Below are positions 10,070-18,445 of a stretch of 64,000 nt of DNA, piece by piece. A program made the position numbers and the translations under genes. Source of the stretch: Aculops lycopersici (lineage: Eukaryota > Arthropoda > Arachnida > Trombidiformes > Eriophyidae); NCBI GenBank assembly GCA_015350385.1, contig WNKI01000004.1, positions 2,111,108-2,175,107 of the forward strand. The letters run 5' to 3'. Position 1 is the first letter of the stretch, and each line of letters starts with the position of its first letter. The notes under the pieces were generated by a model, which saw nothing but the letters and a program-made list of their open reading frames with translations, made no database searches and had not been told where the DNA came from.

Positions 10070-10723
10070 TCAGAGTTCCTCACTACTTCTGCCTTGGAAA
10101 CGCCTTGCATTGGAAAACTCCTCGAATGTTATATAGTCATCCCTATCCAAGTCCATTCTTTCAAACATCTTCTCAGTCGCTTTCGCTTGGTTTTGCTCAT
10201 CCATGGTGACTTCGAGACCCTGGCTCTTGGCGTCCTCGGCGTTTCTAGTCAGGTATGCCTCCACCTCTTCTCTGGACAGGCGTTTGTCGCCGTTTTTGTC
10301 GAATACCGGAAAGTATATCTCATTCAAACTCAACTTCTTTTCAAAACTGACAACTCTGACCTCAAATTCAACTTTTTCAGTGTCCTTATCAGCTGGTATG
10401 AAGTGATCCCTTGGAACGATGAGTTTGAGCCTGTCACCTGTACAGACTCCAACGAGTCCCTTGTGCAACCAACTCGGTACCACCATGTGACCCATGCCCG
10501 TTTGTGATCTCAATGCATCTTCTTTGGGCAGTAACTTTCCATCTTTGAGTGGGCCTGAGTATTGGAGGGTAAGAATGGCGTCCACACTAGTAGGCTTCTC
10601 GCATTTAACTAATCTATCAATAGGGACAACTTCAAACTCACTTGTAGCCAGAAGGCTTGAGATGGCGAAAGTTTGCAACAGGATTATGCGAACTATCTTG
10701 CTTGTTGGTATTAAAAAAAACAT
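10070..10723 (-). CDS. FKBP14: FKBP14-like ER protein with two EF hands
   Basis: Single exon, 217 residues, start ATG at 10721-10723. Residues 1-26 are a signal peptide. Residues 40-128 align with the FKBP fold of FKBP7/FKBP14 (LHKGLVGVCTGDRLKLIVPRDHF). Two EF hands follow, at 142-153 (DKNGDKRLSREE) and 191-202 (DLDRDDYITFEE), and the C-terminus SSEEL resembles an ER-retrieval signal. FKBP14 is a peptidyl-prolyl isomerase and chaperone for collagen and other secreted proteins in the ER. The isomerase pocket looks degraded: the usual LF-S segment reads LLPK, and the ALGYG loop is replaced by DHFIP, with the domain shortened. It may have lost isomerase activity while keeping the EF hands. Confidence 0.88.
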   Translation of the reverse strand: MFFLIPTSKIVRIILLQTFAISSLLATSEFEVVPIDRLVKCEKPTSVDAILTLQYSGPLKDGKLLPKEDALRSQTGMGHMVVPSWLHKGLVGVCTGDRLKLIVPRDHFIPADKDTEKVEFEVRVVSFEKKLSLNEIYFPVFDKNGDKRLSREEVEAYLTRNAEDAKSQGLEVTMDEQNQAKATEKMFERMDLDRDDYITFEEFSNARRFQGRSSEEL

Positions 10724-11083
10724 TTCTGGACGATGTTAACTTTGATTATCACAGTGGCGTAAAATATCATTGAAGCAAAAATATGATGATAAAAGGAACA
10801 GGTGACGGTTTCATGTAGGCCAGTGGTCAGATGAGGCGATGCGATTTTAACTCGACACCGAATAGGAATCGTGAAGCGCGCATGGCGATCTAATGAATCG
10901 CTGCGACAGAGTTCGCTGGACCGAATGTAACACAGTGGACGCTGTAAAAATAAATAGAAAAGTATCTGTGCGCTGAACAAGACAGCGGCAAGAACAAAAC
11001 TTTTGTTATGGTTCTGGTATTTCGTTGAAATATTATTATATCTCTAGATCAAAACTGTATTTGTCAAGTTTCGTCGATCCAGT
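10724..11083. promoter_or_regulatory. Divergent promoter region, FKBP14-like and 11084 gene
   Basis: A 360-bp head-to-head spacer that must contain both transcription starts. I see no TATA box or clear motif. Confidence 0.5.
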
Positions 11084-12670
11084 ATGCGATCACAAGGGCC
11101 AAATCAAGAACCTGAACCTAAAAAATCAGTCTTCGATAGATTAGGAAGACAGATCGAAGCTGGCCGCAGCTCAATGAATCGAAGGCCATCACCCGGACAG
11201 TATGGCGAATATATGCCACCACCACCACCAACCCACATGCACGATGTAGAATTTGGGAGATATGGTCGAGGTGATCCTATGGGACGAGGTGGCGAGGTGG
11301 ATTGGAGGTTCCAAAATGACAGACGCGTAGGTCATGATAGACATCCAGGTCAACTACCGCCTCCCCCACCATTACAACAGACAGGCCCTCCAATGTACGA
11401 TATGGACATGGGTGGACGAGGACCTCCGATGCCACCATACTTCCCTCCTCATCCCCAAATATACAATCAGCCAGGACCACCACCGCCTCCACCGGGAGCA
11501 ATGGGTCCGGGCGGCCCTCCGATCGGTACGATGCACCAGAGGAGATCCTCACCAAAATATGATCGACATGGCAATCCAATAATGAGGGGTGGACCTATGA
11601 TGATGGGCCAGCGTCATCCCGGCATGTCACCACCCAGGGAGTATCCCCCAATGCCTGGACCAGGAATGATAGGTCCGCCACATGAGATGACACATTCTAT
11701 GAGACATATGAATATGTATCTTCCACCAAGATGGCAAGAGGGCAATTTAGAGCCAGAGTTCCATCCAGATCCAAGCCGTCTCATGCCAGATAGTAGATTT
11801 AGTCCCTTTGCACCCGGTGAACCGCATCGATTTAATCCACAACATTCGAGAAACGAACAACCAGACCATGTACTTTTCCTCGAGAACGAACCCCCGAAGT
11901 ACACAAAATGGAGGGAGCGTAGAGATGTTATAACCACCCTTGACAAGGAGACCGCGAAATCAAGTTCTCGAACAGACTCGCTAAGATCATCTCTGCAACA
12001 ACCCGAAAATCGCAATACCCAACGAGGAGGAAATAAGGAAATCAACAAGAGCGCTAAAGCAGCCAATAGTCAGCCCACAAAGAAAGAGCCACAGGCTGAA
12101 GGCAAGAAGGATACTGCCAGCAAAGAAGCCAAAAAGACATCAAAAGCGACTACTGATCCCCGAGATATCAGTGATGGCGAGATTATTGATGATGAGGATT
12201 CCTCGGACGAAAGCGATGTTAATAATAAGACTCTAAAACGAGATCCAGATGCTCGAACTGATGTAGCTTACATGAATAGATCCAAGAATCTTGGTCGTTA
12301 CAATAGATCAAGAGACTTCTATGAGCCAGCCAAAAAGAGGCGAATGATGGAACGAGATGACTATGCAATGGACTATGAAACTATTAGTGATGAGGATCTT
12401 GATGACTTTATGGACGACAAAAGAATCTCCGCTGATGATGCAATCGGCGAAAAGAATGTCTCCGAGATTGAATTGCTCAACGCTCTCGGCCTAGATTGGG
12501 CTCATTTAGTCGAGATGGCTAAACAATCCAAGTCTTCGAATAAGGAAGCTTCATCTGGATCCGCCTTATCCAGGTTCTCGCCAGCCAATTATTTACCAAC
12601 ATTGGGAATAACTGCTGACTTGGCCGGACCAGAAATCTATGAGCTAATACAGACAATCTGTAAAGCCTGA
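11084..12670 (+). CDS. Nuclear low-complexity protein, possibly ZC3H13/Flacc-like (m6A writer complex)
   Basis: Single exon, 528 residues. An N-terminal KKSVFDRLG motif (13-21) is of a type seen in RNA-processing proteins. Residues 30-260 are rich in Pro, Gly, Met and Arg; 290-370 are Lys/Ser/Glu-rich. Acidic motifs ISDGEIIDDEDSSDES and YETISDEDLDDFMDD follow, and then a conserved-looking helix ELLNALGLDWAHLVEMAK near 460. No zinc finger or RNA-binding fold is seen. The succession of ISD-type acidic motif and Leu-Gly-Leu-Asp-Trp helix recalls the C-terminal part of ZC3H13/Flacc, a scaffold of the m6A writer complex, but this is a weak resemblance from memory. The gene itself is secure. Confidence 0.7.
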   Translation: MRSQGPNQEPEPKKSVFDRLGRQIEAGRSSMNRRPSPGQYGEYMPPPPPTHMHDVEFGRYGRGDPMGRGGEVDWRFQNDRRVGHDRHPGQLPPPPPLQQTGPPMYDMDMGGRGPPMPPYFPPHPQIYNQPGPPPPPPGAMGPGGPPIGTMHQRRSSPKYDRHGNPIMRGGPMMMGQRHPGMSPPREYPPMPGPGMIGPPHEMTHSMRHMNMYLPPRWQEGNLEPEFHPDPSRLMPDSRFSPFAPGEPHRFNPQHSRNEQPDHVLFLENEPPKYTKWRERRDVITTLDKETAKSSSRTDSLRSSLQQPENRNTQRGGNKEINKSAKAANSQPTKKEPQAEGKKDTASKEAKKTSKATTDPRDISDGEIIDDEDSSDESDVNNKTLKRDPDARTDVAYMNRSKNLGRYNRSRDFYEPAKKRRMMERDDYAMDYETISDEDLDDFMDDKRISADDAIGEKNVSEIELLNALGLDWAHLVEMAKQSKSSNKEASSGSALSRFSPANYLPTLGITADLAGPEIYELIQTICKA

Positions 12671-13084
12671 CATTATGAGTAAGACTATTGAACCAAGCAC
12701 CGGTTTGTAATGCTGCATGGACGAAAGATCAAACATCGATAAATCATCACATGCTATCATAAATTATTGACTTAATAATTAAGAGTTGATGTTTGCGGTC
12801 TAGTATAAGCTAATAAACTGTTGAGTGCAGTTGCATATGTTCACGTTCTCTTGCACGTAAAACTTTACCTCAGCCCACAGAACTTCAATTCAAAATATTC
12901 TCTTATTACTACTGTTATAATTTAGGTATATTCTATATACCACGACAAAATTACATTTGTACTTATTCTGAAAGACAGGTATATTAGATTAGGACATGTC
13001 AAAAACTAGACAGATGAACATTTAGGGACCTCATATAAGACAATCAAATCCTTCAAGTGTCTTAGAGGCTGTCATGAGAAAATC
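12671..13084. other. Spacer upstream of TMEM184
   Basis: AT-rich, 414 bp, between two plus-strand genes. It holds the 3' UTR of the upstream gene (AATAAAC-like motif near 12811) and the TMEM184 promoter. No other feature. Confidence 0.5.
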
Positions 13085-14164
13085 ATGGTCGACAGTTGGT
13101 CAATTGCAGCTGCAGTTTTTGTGATATTCTCGCTTTTATCCTCATTCTATCAAATAACTCAACATCTTATTTACTTTAACAAACCCTATCTACAGAAATA
13201 TATTATTAGAATACTATGGATGGTCCCAATATATTCCATGAACGCCTGGATTGCCATGGTGTTTCCCGCTGCTGGCGTTTACTTGGATGTTTGTCGCGAA
13301 ACTTATGAGGCTTTTGTCATATACAGTTTTATGAAATTCCTATTGAATTATTTACACTATGATCTGAACTTACAACAAACTATTGATTTCAGACCGGGAG
13401 TTGGCCATCTATTTCCATTATGCTTCCTTGGAACTACAAGTGGAGGTAGGCTCTTCATGCATAGGTGTAGACACGGAATTCTTCAATATGTGATAGTTCG
13501 TCCTATGACAACCCTGGCTGCAGTTGTCAGCCAATTGTTCAATGTTTATGGCGAGGGCGAATATGATCTCGGCAAGACTTATGTCTACCTACTCATCATC
13601 AACAATATTTCACAAATTACCGCCATGTATTGTCTCGTTATATTCTACACTGGTTACAAAATCGAACTATCCGGAATCAAGCCATTGGCCAAGTTTTTGT
13701 GCATCAAGTTAGTGGTCTTCTTTTCGTTCTTCCAATCTGTGATGATATCATTTATAATAGACTTCGCGTATGCAGACGAAACAACACTCGAAAGACTAGC
13801 TAGAGGTAGGAAGATTCAAGATTTTCTCGTTTGTTTCGAGATGTTGTTTGCATCATTAGGTCATCATTATGCTTACTCTTACAAACCCTTTATGGAATCG
13901 CCTCTACAAGATGCCCAAGAGTCATGCTGCTTTGCATTCTTGAGAACACTTGACTTTACTGATGAACGAAATGACGTATTGGATCACTTGTATCAAGCAG
14001 TGCTTAGGGTCAAGCAAGGATTCAGAAAAGGAAGGACAATGCCGTCGGTTGTTATGTTGGATAGTGGCGAGGAGTTATACGAATATACACCATTGAATAA
14101 TCTCAATATGACCAGGGCTGGCTCCTCAAAAGGCTCCTACTCTGCGCTTCCGAGTGTCATTTGA
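13085..14164 (+). CDS. TMEM184: TMEM184 family membrane protein (OST-alpha-like)
   Basis: Single exon, 359 residues. Family motifs are present in order: NAWIAMVFP, ETYEAFVIYSFMKFLLNYL, IVRPMTTLAAVV, and LAKFLCIKLVVFFSFFQ with SLGHHYAYSYKPF. About seven hydrophobic segments span residues 8-275, and the C-terminal 80 residues are cytosolic and polar. The family is related to organic solute transporter alpha; vertebrate members act in vesicle traffic and growth control, and the transported substrate is unknown. The last 81 codons are copied at 7458-7700. The stop is followed 17 bp later by a perfect palindrome. The downstream secreted-protein gene lies on the same strand 767 bp away. Confidence 0.93.
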   Translation: MVDSWSIAAAVFVIFSLLSSFYQITQHLIYFNKPYLQKYIIRILWMVPIYSMNAWIAMVFPAAGVYLDVCRETYEAFVIYSFMKFLLNYLHYDLNLQQTIDFRPGVGHLFPLCFLGTTSGGRLFMHRCRHGILQYVIVRPMTTLAAVVSQLFNVYGEGEYDLGKTYVYLLIINNISQITAMYCLVIFYTGYKIELSGIKPLAKFLCIKLVVFFSFFQSVMISFIIDFAYADETTLERLARGRKIQDFLVCFEMLFASLGHHYAYSYKPFMESPLQDAQESCCFAFLRTLDFTDERNDVLDHLYQAVLRVKQGFRKGRTMPSVVMLDSGEELYEYTPLNNLNMTRAGSSKGSYSALPSVI

Positions 14165-14181
14165 TTGTCCATTCACTCTCG

Positions 14182-14214
14182 AGTCCCCAAGTCAATTCAA
14201 TTGACTTGGGGACT
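14182..14214. repeat. Perfect palindrome, 16-bp arms, 1-nt centre (copy 2)
   Basis: Same arms as 7718-7750, but the centre base is C rather than G, as if the palindrome had been flipped. Lies just after the TMEM184 stop codon. Confidence 0.9.
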
Positions 14215-14931
14215 AACTACTAATTAAACTATTTTGCAACAATATTTTTAAACGTCTTAGTATGACACAAAGTCAAAATGTTATTAGCAAGCGGTAGTGA
14301 CTGTAAACAGAAAGGTAATGAGAACCGGGTCTGTTTTAGTTAATTAGAGATTAATGGACAGTGTTCGCTACATGACTCACCATGTGACGCATTGCACTTC
14401 CGTTCATCTACCGGAAGATGCAAATTGTTTGCACAGGAAGTTGATTTTGAGAGAAGTGGGAAAAAACTAAGGTAAACCGTTCAGAAAGCTGTTTCAAAGG
14501 CTCGAATCATCCATGTTAGTATCCAAGCCTATAGAGTTGCGTAGACAGGAAACGGTGAGCCACTTGTTGTTCAGCTGTCTTCAACCATTGACGCGCTCAG
14601 TGCCTGTTGGAAGTCAACAAGGCTCGACGACACCGCTCTGTCGATGTAAGCCATGGATACCACGCTATGGATGCCTAGCTTTGGGTAGCTATACCAGACG
14701 CTTGAATCCTTCAAGCACCTAGTCGGCAAGCCTAGACGTCACATCGGCGGGAGAAAACAAGCAACATGTCCTCTGTCTGGTTACGATGACCAAAGTACGA
14801 CAACTAAATATAGCGCAAGGACTCTCTCGATCCAGAAAACTTGCCTACCCATCCGCTGGTTTGTTTCATAAACTAATACCTCCTGTAAACAACATCGAAC
14901 ATACAAGACCTGATAATCTAAAGACTAAACC

Positions 14932-15471
14932 ATGAACTCCCTAAGACTTGTGGTGATTCTCGCCTTCGTGGCTTGTGCCGTTGCCAAGGACATTCCAGGC
15001 GACAAAGAAGAAAGCTACAAAACTATCCAGAAGGGGACCGAAAGGCTGATCGGATTGATGAGGCAATCTCTCAAACAAGTTCCTGATGTAAAGACAATGG
15101 CACTTCCTGGTGCTGAATCTAATGTTACTTCAAGCCTCGGCTTCGAATTGAGCATGGTCCTAAACAATCATATCATCAGCAGCCTGGCCGCCGCCAAGAG
15201 GATAATTTTTGAGGTTACCCCCAAAGACGAGCTCAATGGCAAGAGCAATTGGGTGCTCACCAGACTCCGCGCCATCGGCTGTCGTCGGGCTTTGAGGGAG
15301 TACAACCGCATCAAATCCCAGAACAATGATGGCAAGACAGAAGACTACTCGGTTATCCTGAAATACATTAAGCACGCCTTTCAAGACGAGATGGATGTCC
15401 TCGATAAGGCGGACCCTGCTATAATTGCTTTGATCGACCGTCGTGCTGCCTCGTTCGGAATCACTAACTAG
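14932..15471 (+). CDS. Small secreted protein, paralogue B (candidate effector or salivary protein)
   Basis: Single exon, 179 residues. The signal peptide MNSLRLVVILAFVACAVA is followed by a mature region with no recognised family and a single cysteine. It shares with the protein at 8468-9001 the blocks SSL--EL...NH-IS-L-AAKRII-E, RLRAIG-RRALREYNRIKSQNN and LIDRRAA-FG-T. It differs strongly over residues 17-70. The 45 bp encoding the identical RRALREYNRIKSQNN carry 6 synonymous differences between the two genes, whereas the first 44 coding bases are identical. The 717 bp of shared leader (14215-14931) presumably drives similar expression. Function unknown. Confidence 0.85.
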   Translation: MNSLRLVVILAFVACAVAKDIPGDKEESYKTIQKGTERLIGLMRQSLKQVPDVKTMALPGAESNVTSSLGFELSMVLNNHIISSLAAAKRIIFEVTPKDELNGKSNWVLTRLRAIGCRRALREYNRIKSQNNDGKTEDYSVILKYIKHAFQDEMDVLDKADPAIIALIDRRAASFGITN

Positions 15472-16312
15472 ACATAACCATAACCTATGCTTGAGGGTGT
15501 AGTTTTCATAACTGTATCGCGTCAAGGTAGCTATCTATGACTTGAGTTATTCATAAATGGATGGACACATAAAGATATTCAGAGGAGTCGCATTGGAAAT
15601 GGTCAAAGCCAAGAATTATATTGATCAATGTCGAGAATAACCTGAGTCTAATTGATCGCATATCGCTGGAGGCTACACGAGGATAATGTCAACAAAGATT
15701 TGCAACGTTCAATAAACCTACCCTTGTCGTGAGATTTATGATTCGCTTGAGGACTTTAGTTACGGCTAAAGTCTAACGAGATTGACTCGTCACTGCGCTT
15801 TCTGGTCCGAAGTTATAGAGAACATTTTATGCAACTACAGCTTGTCTTAATAATTTCAGATCAGTCTTCAACCATTAAGAGTTGATAGCAGTGAATCTAT
15901 TTTGAGACTTTGATAAATGCATCAAGAATAGTCGACAGCTGACCAGATTTGCTCAATTAGTGACAACGATTTTCAAACGGTATCATATTTGATTACATGC
16001 TTTAACATTTATAAGTCTGAGACCGTAAAATGATTCCCTCCGCTCTTTTATATACTGCATCAGACATTTTATCGACCCACGAAGAAAAGGTCGAAAAAAA
16101 CTCTCGAAAAGCGCGGACCAAAGTTTCTTCCCCTTCTCTACGCCGCACAAGCCAGGGTACGCGTTTTCATACCCCTATTATCAACGTACACGAGCGGACA
16201 AACGAACCCAGAGATATGACCACGTTACTGGTGACATCAAAATAAACCAATCGAAAAATATCGTACTTACCTACTATTGAAAACTACATATCCCAGATAA
16301 AATTATTTCAAC
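15472..16312. other. Spacer between secreted protein B and septin
   Basis: 841 bp, AT-rich. An AATAAA at 15711-15716 could end the secreted-protein transcript. A 71-codon open frame at 16030-16245 shows no protein-like features. The septin promoter should lie in the last few hundred bases. Confidence 0.5.
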
Positions 16313-17263
16313 ATGGATTCTATTGGTGTCGACTCGATCACCAATCAAGTGGCGACCCGTCATATTATGAACGGTTTGTCGCTGAATGTTTTGGTATTAG
16401 GGCCAACAGGTATTGGAAAAACGGCGCTAATCAATTCACTGTTTGATATTGACTTCGGCGACCTAGCTGACTATGAACGATCTTTGAATGATGTAACTCT
16501 TCGAATAAAAGAATTTAGACCACCCAATAAAACAATCAAGATGAGACTGACCATCATGGAATCAAAAGGATTCAATAACCAAATGGACAAGTCCACCAGT
16601 TACAAGAACATTGTCGACTATATTGAAGCGAGGTTTGAAGATTATCTTAAGCAAGGATCTGACACATACTACAACGATATTGCCGATACAAGGGTTCATT
16701 GCTGCATTTACATGATCAAACCAGAGAAATCTGGCCTCAAATCTATAGATCTCGCAACAATGAAGCAATTATACCAGCGCGTGTGTCTGATTCCGGTTAT
16801 AGGCAAGGCAGATAGGTTTACGAAGCAGGGGAGACATGAGATGCTCGAGAAGATCAGACAACAAATAGCTTTGAATGGTATTGAAACCTACTCGCCCAAC
16901 TTTGGGCCCCAGCCTCCATTCGCAGTATCAGCCAGCAACGATATTGTAGAGATTGAGGGCAAGCGCAGGAGAATTAGATCATATGCCTGGGGTCACATCG
17001 ATATCGGGTTGCACTCCGAATTTATAAAGCTCAAGGAATTGCTGCTTAGCAATAATATGCTGGCACTTGTTGAGCACACCGACAAGGTTCATTATGAGAG
17101 GTATCGAAAGAATGCCATCTCCTCAGACTGCTTATGCCCAATATGCGAGAGGATTACAAATGAAGGTAGGCGCGAGGAGGCCAAACTCTTGGCGGAGATA
17201 GAAGAATGTGAGAGGATAAAGCGCCTTCAGCGCACCAGTTCACCCTACAAACGTAACTATTGA
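16313..17263 (+). CDS. Divergent septin, SEPT6-group (Drosophila Sep2-like)
   Basis: Single exon, 316 residues. Septins are GTP-binding proteins that polymerise into filaments at the cell cortex and division site. The P-loop is GPTGIGKT (30-37). The switch II region reads ESKGFNNQ (83-90) where the SEPT6 group has a VGFGDQ-type sequence; the G4 motif is GKAD (164-167), followed by PFAVSAS and WG-I (the septin-unique region). SEPT6-group features are SYKNIVDYIEARFEDYL, DTRVHCCIYMIKP and SGLKSIDLATMK. The long coiled-coil tail usual in this group is nearly absent; the protein ends about 20 residues after a short Glu-rich helix. Switch II is altered, so GTP hydrolysis is unlikely, as in the whole SEPT6 group. 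The stop codon overlaps an AATAAA (17263-17268). Confidence 0.88.
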   Translation: MDSIGVDSITNQVATRHIMNGLSLNVLVLGPTGIGKTALINSLFDIDFGDLADYERSLNDVTLRIKEFRPPNKTIKMRLTIMESKGFNNQMDKSTSYKNIVDYIEARFEDYLKQGSDTYYNDIADTRVHCCIYMIKPEKSGLKSIDLATMKQLYQRVCLIPVIGKADRFTKQGRHEMLEKIRQQIALNGIETYSPNFGPQPPFAVSASNDIVEIEGKRRRIRSYAWGHIDIGLHSEFIKLKELLLSNNMLALVEHTDKVHYERYRKNAISSDCLCPICERITNEGRREEAKLLAEIEECERIKRLQRTSSPYKRNY

Positions 17264-17268
17264 ATAAA
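17263..17268 (+). promoter_or_regulatory. Septin polyadenylation signal overlapping the stop codon
   Basis: The final A of TGA is the first base of AATAAA; a second AATAAA follows 7 bp later. The 3' UTR must be only a few tens of bases. Confidence 0.6.
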
Positions 17269-17620
17269 GAATAAAAAATTGAAAATCGACTTGCAAAATA
17301 ACGATTGAGTAATATCCTAATCCACATAGGGTACAAAGAATATTCGGGCATGAGTCTGTCGTGAGTTGCATATTTATAATTTTAGCGCTGGTAGGTAATT
17401 AGTCTCATTGATTAGGAAGAAAGCAAATATTATATAATTATCTATAGATGGTGCTCTTAACGCCTCGAAGTTCAGTCTTGATGTCTGCTGCTTGTTGTTG
17501 TTGTTGGTATCACATCATCGCAAGGCGGATGGTGGCGCCTTTTCACCTTATAGTGTGTTGCCCGTAATAGTGAGCCTCAAACTCTTATCGTCGACTTGTG
17601 TATCTATCAAGTTAAGCAAC
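17269..17620. other. Convergent spacer, septin and cysteine-rich secreted gene
   Basis: 352 bp between converging genes. A short GTT run lies near 17493-17506. No gene. Confidence 0.5.
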
Positions 17621-18445
17621 TTAATTGGCTGCCTTACCAAATAGGAAACCAAAGTAGATGGATATGTACTGAGTCAGTGGGTTGTCACTCAGCTTACCCT
17701 TGGACTTGGAGCCTGGTGGTGGTAGAGCCTTAACGCATGTGTTAGAGTTAACAGCAAACACGTCATCTGGGCAAATTTGGCCATTGAAACCACCGAATGT
17801 GTTCAGGATATACTGTTCGAAGGAATCGTAGGCCTCCTTTCCACAAGCGGCGCTAACCTTATCCTTAGAGCACTTTTGCCATTGGGTAAATCCACAGCAA
17901 GCGGTATCATAACGATCATCTTGGGTAACTCTTGAGGTGCTGTTCAGGTGGTCGACAGCAGCAAGGAATTTGTCGACACATTGGTTCCTGTAATCTGGTG
18001 TCTCAAAGACCTTGTCGACTAAACAAGGCGAGTGGACTAGGAACTTTTGCTTGTTCTCTGGATTTCCGCAAAACTCCTCAACGGTCTTGGTGAATGACTC
18101 GAGGAAGAAGTCGAATAGCTCCTTTTGCAAGGGAGTGGCGCACTTCTTGATGTATCCCTTCTGACACTCCACCACTGTGTTGAATGACTTACACAACTTC
18201 TCAAGTCCTTCCTTGGTCTTAATGATATCGGCTGGCCTATCGGACTTGCCATATGCTTGCAATTGCTCGTAACACTTGTCAATTTCCTTACCGTGACACT
18301 GGTCCTTTCCCTTGGGCCTGTTCTGGCGACCACCGGCGCCACCGGATCTTTGTCTACTCTGACGCTGAGCCTCTGAGTCGGCAATTAGGGCTAGCAAAAC
18401 CACAGCGCCGATGAGTATGCATACTGTTTGGGTTTGTTTGTTCAT
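17621..18445 (-). CDS. Secreted cysteine-rich protein of an arthropod family of unknown function
   Basis: Single exon, 274 residues. Signal peptide 1-26, then a basic Gly/Arg/Gln segment (27-47) and a domain with 14 cysteines (about 49-238). The spacing (C-8-C near the start, LC...EC...KKC...FC, then PC...QC...CC...C...AC...IC...C) and the C-terminal LPPPGSKSKGKLSDNPLTQY stretch match a conserved but uncharacterised secreted family that I remember from ticks and other arthropods; it also resembles the DUF1397/DUF19-type cysteine-rich repeats. A haemolymph or extracellular role is likely; the molecular function is unknown. Even cysteine number fits a disulfide-bonded extracellular protein. Confidence 0.8.
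   Translation of the reverse strand: MNKQTQTVCILIGAVVLLALIADSEAQRQSRQRSGGAGGRQNRPKGKDQCHGKEIDKCYEQLQAYGKSDRPADIIKTKEGLEKLCKSFNTVVECQKGYIKKCATPLQKELFDFFLESFTKTVEEFCGNPENKQKFLVHSPCLVDKVFETPDYRNQCVDKFLAAVDHLNSTSRVTQDDRYDTACCGFTQWQKCSKDKVSAACGKEAYDSFEQYILNTFGGFNGQICPDDVFAVNSNTCVKALPPPGSKSKGKLSDNPLTQYISIYFGFLFGKAAN

Larger units (their letters stand above)
13922..15607 (+). repeat. Source-side copy of the mosaic segmental duplication
   Basis: Partner of 7458-9116. The left 1,010 bp are nearly identical, and the right part (mature coding sequence and 3' flank) is diverged. Because the full TMEM184 gene lies here, this locus is the likely donor of the left part. Confidence 0.9.
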
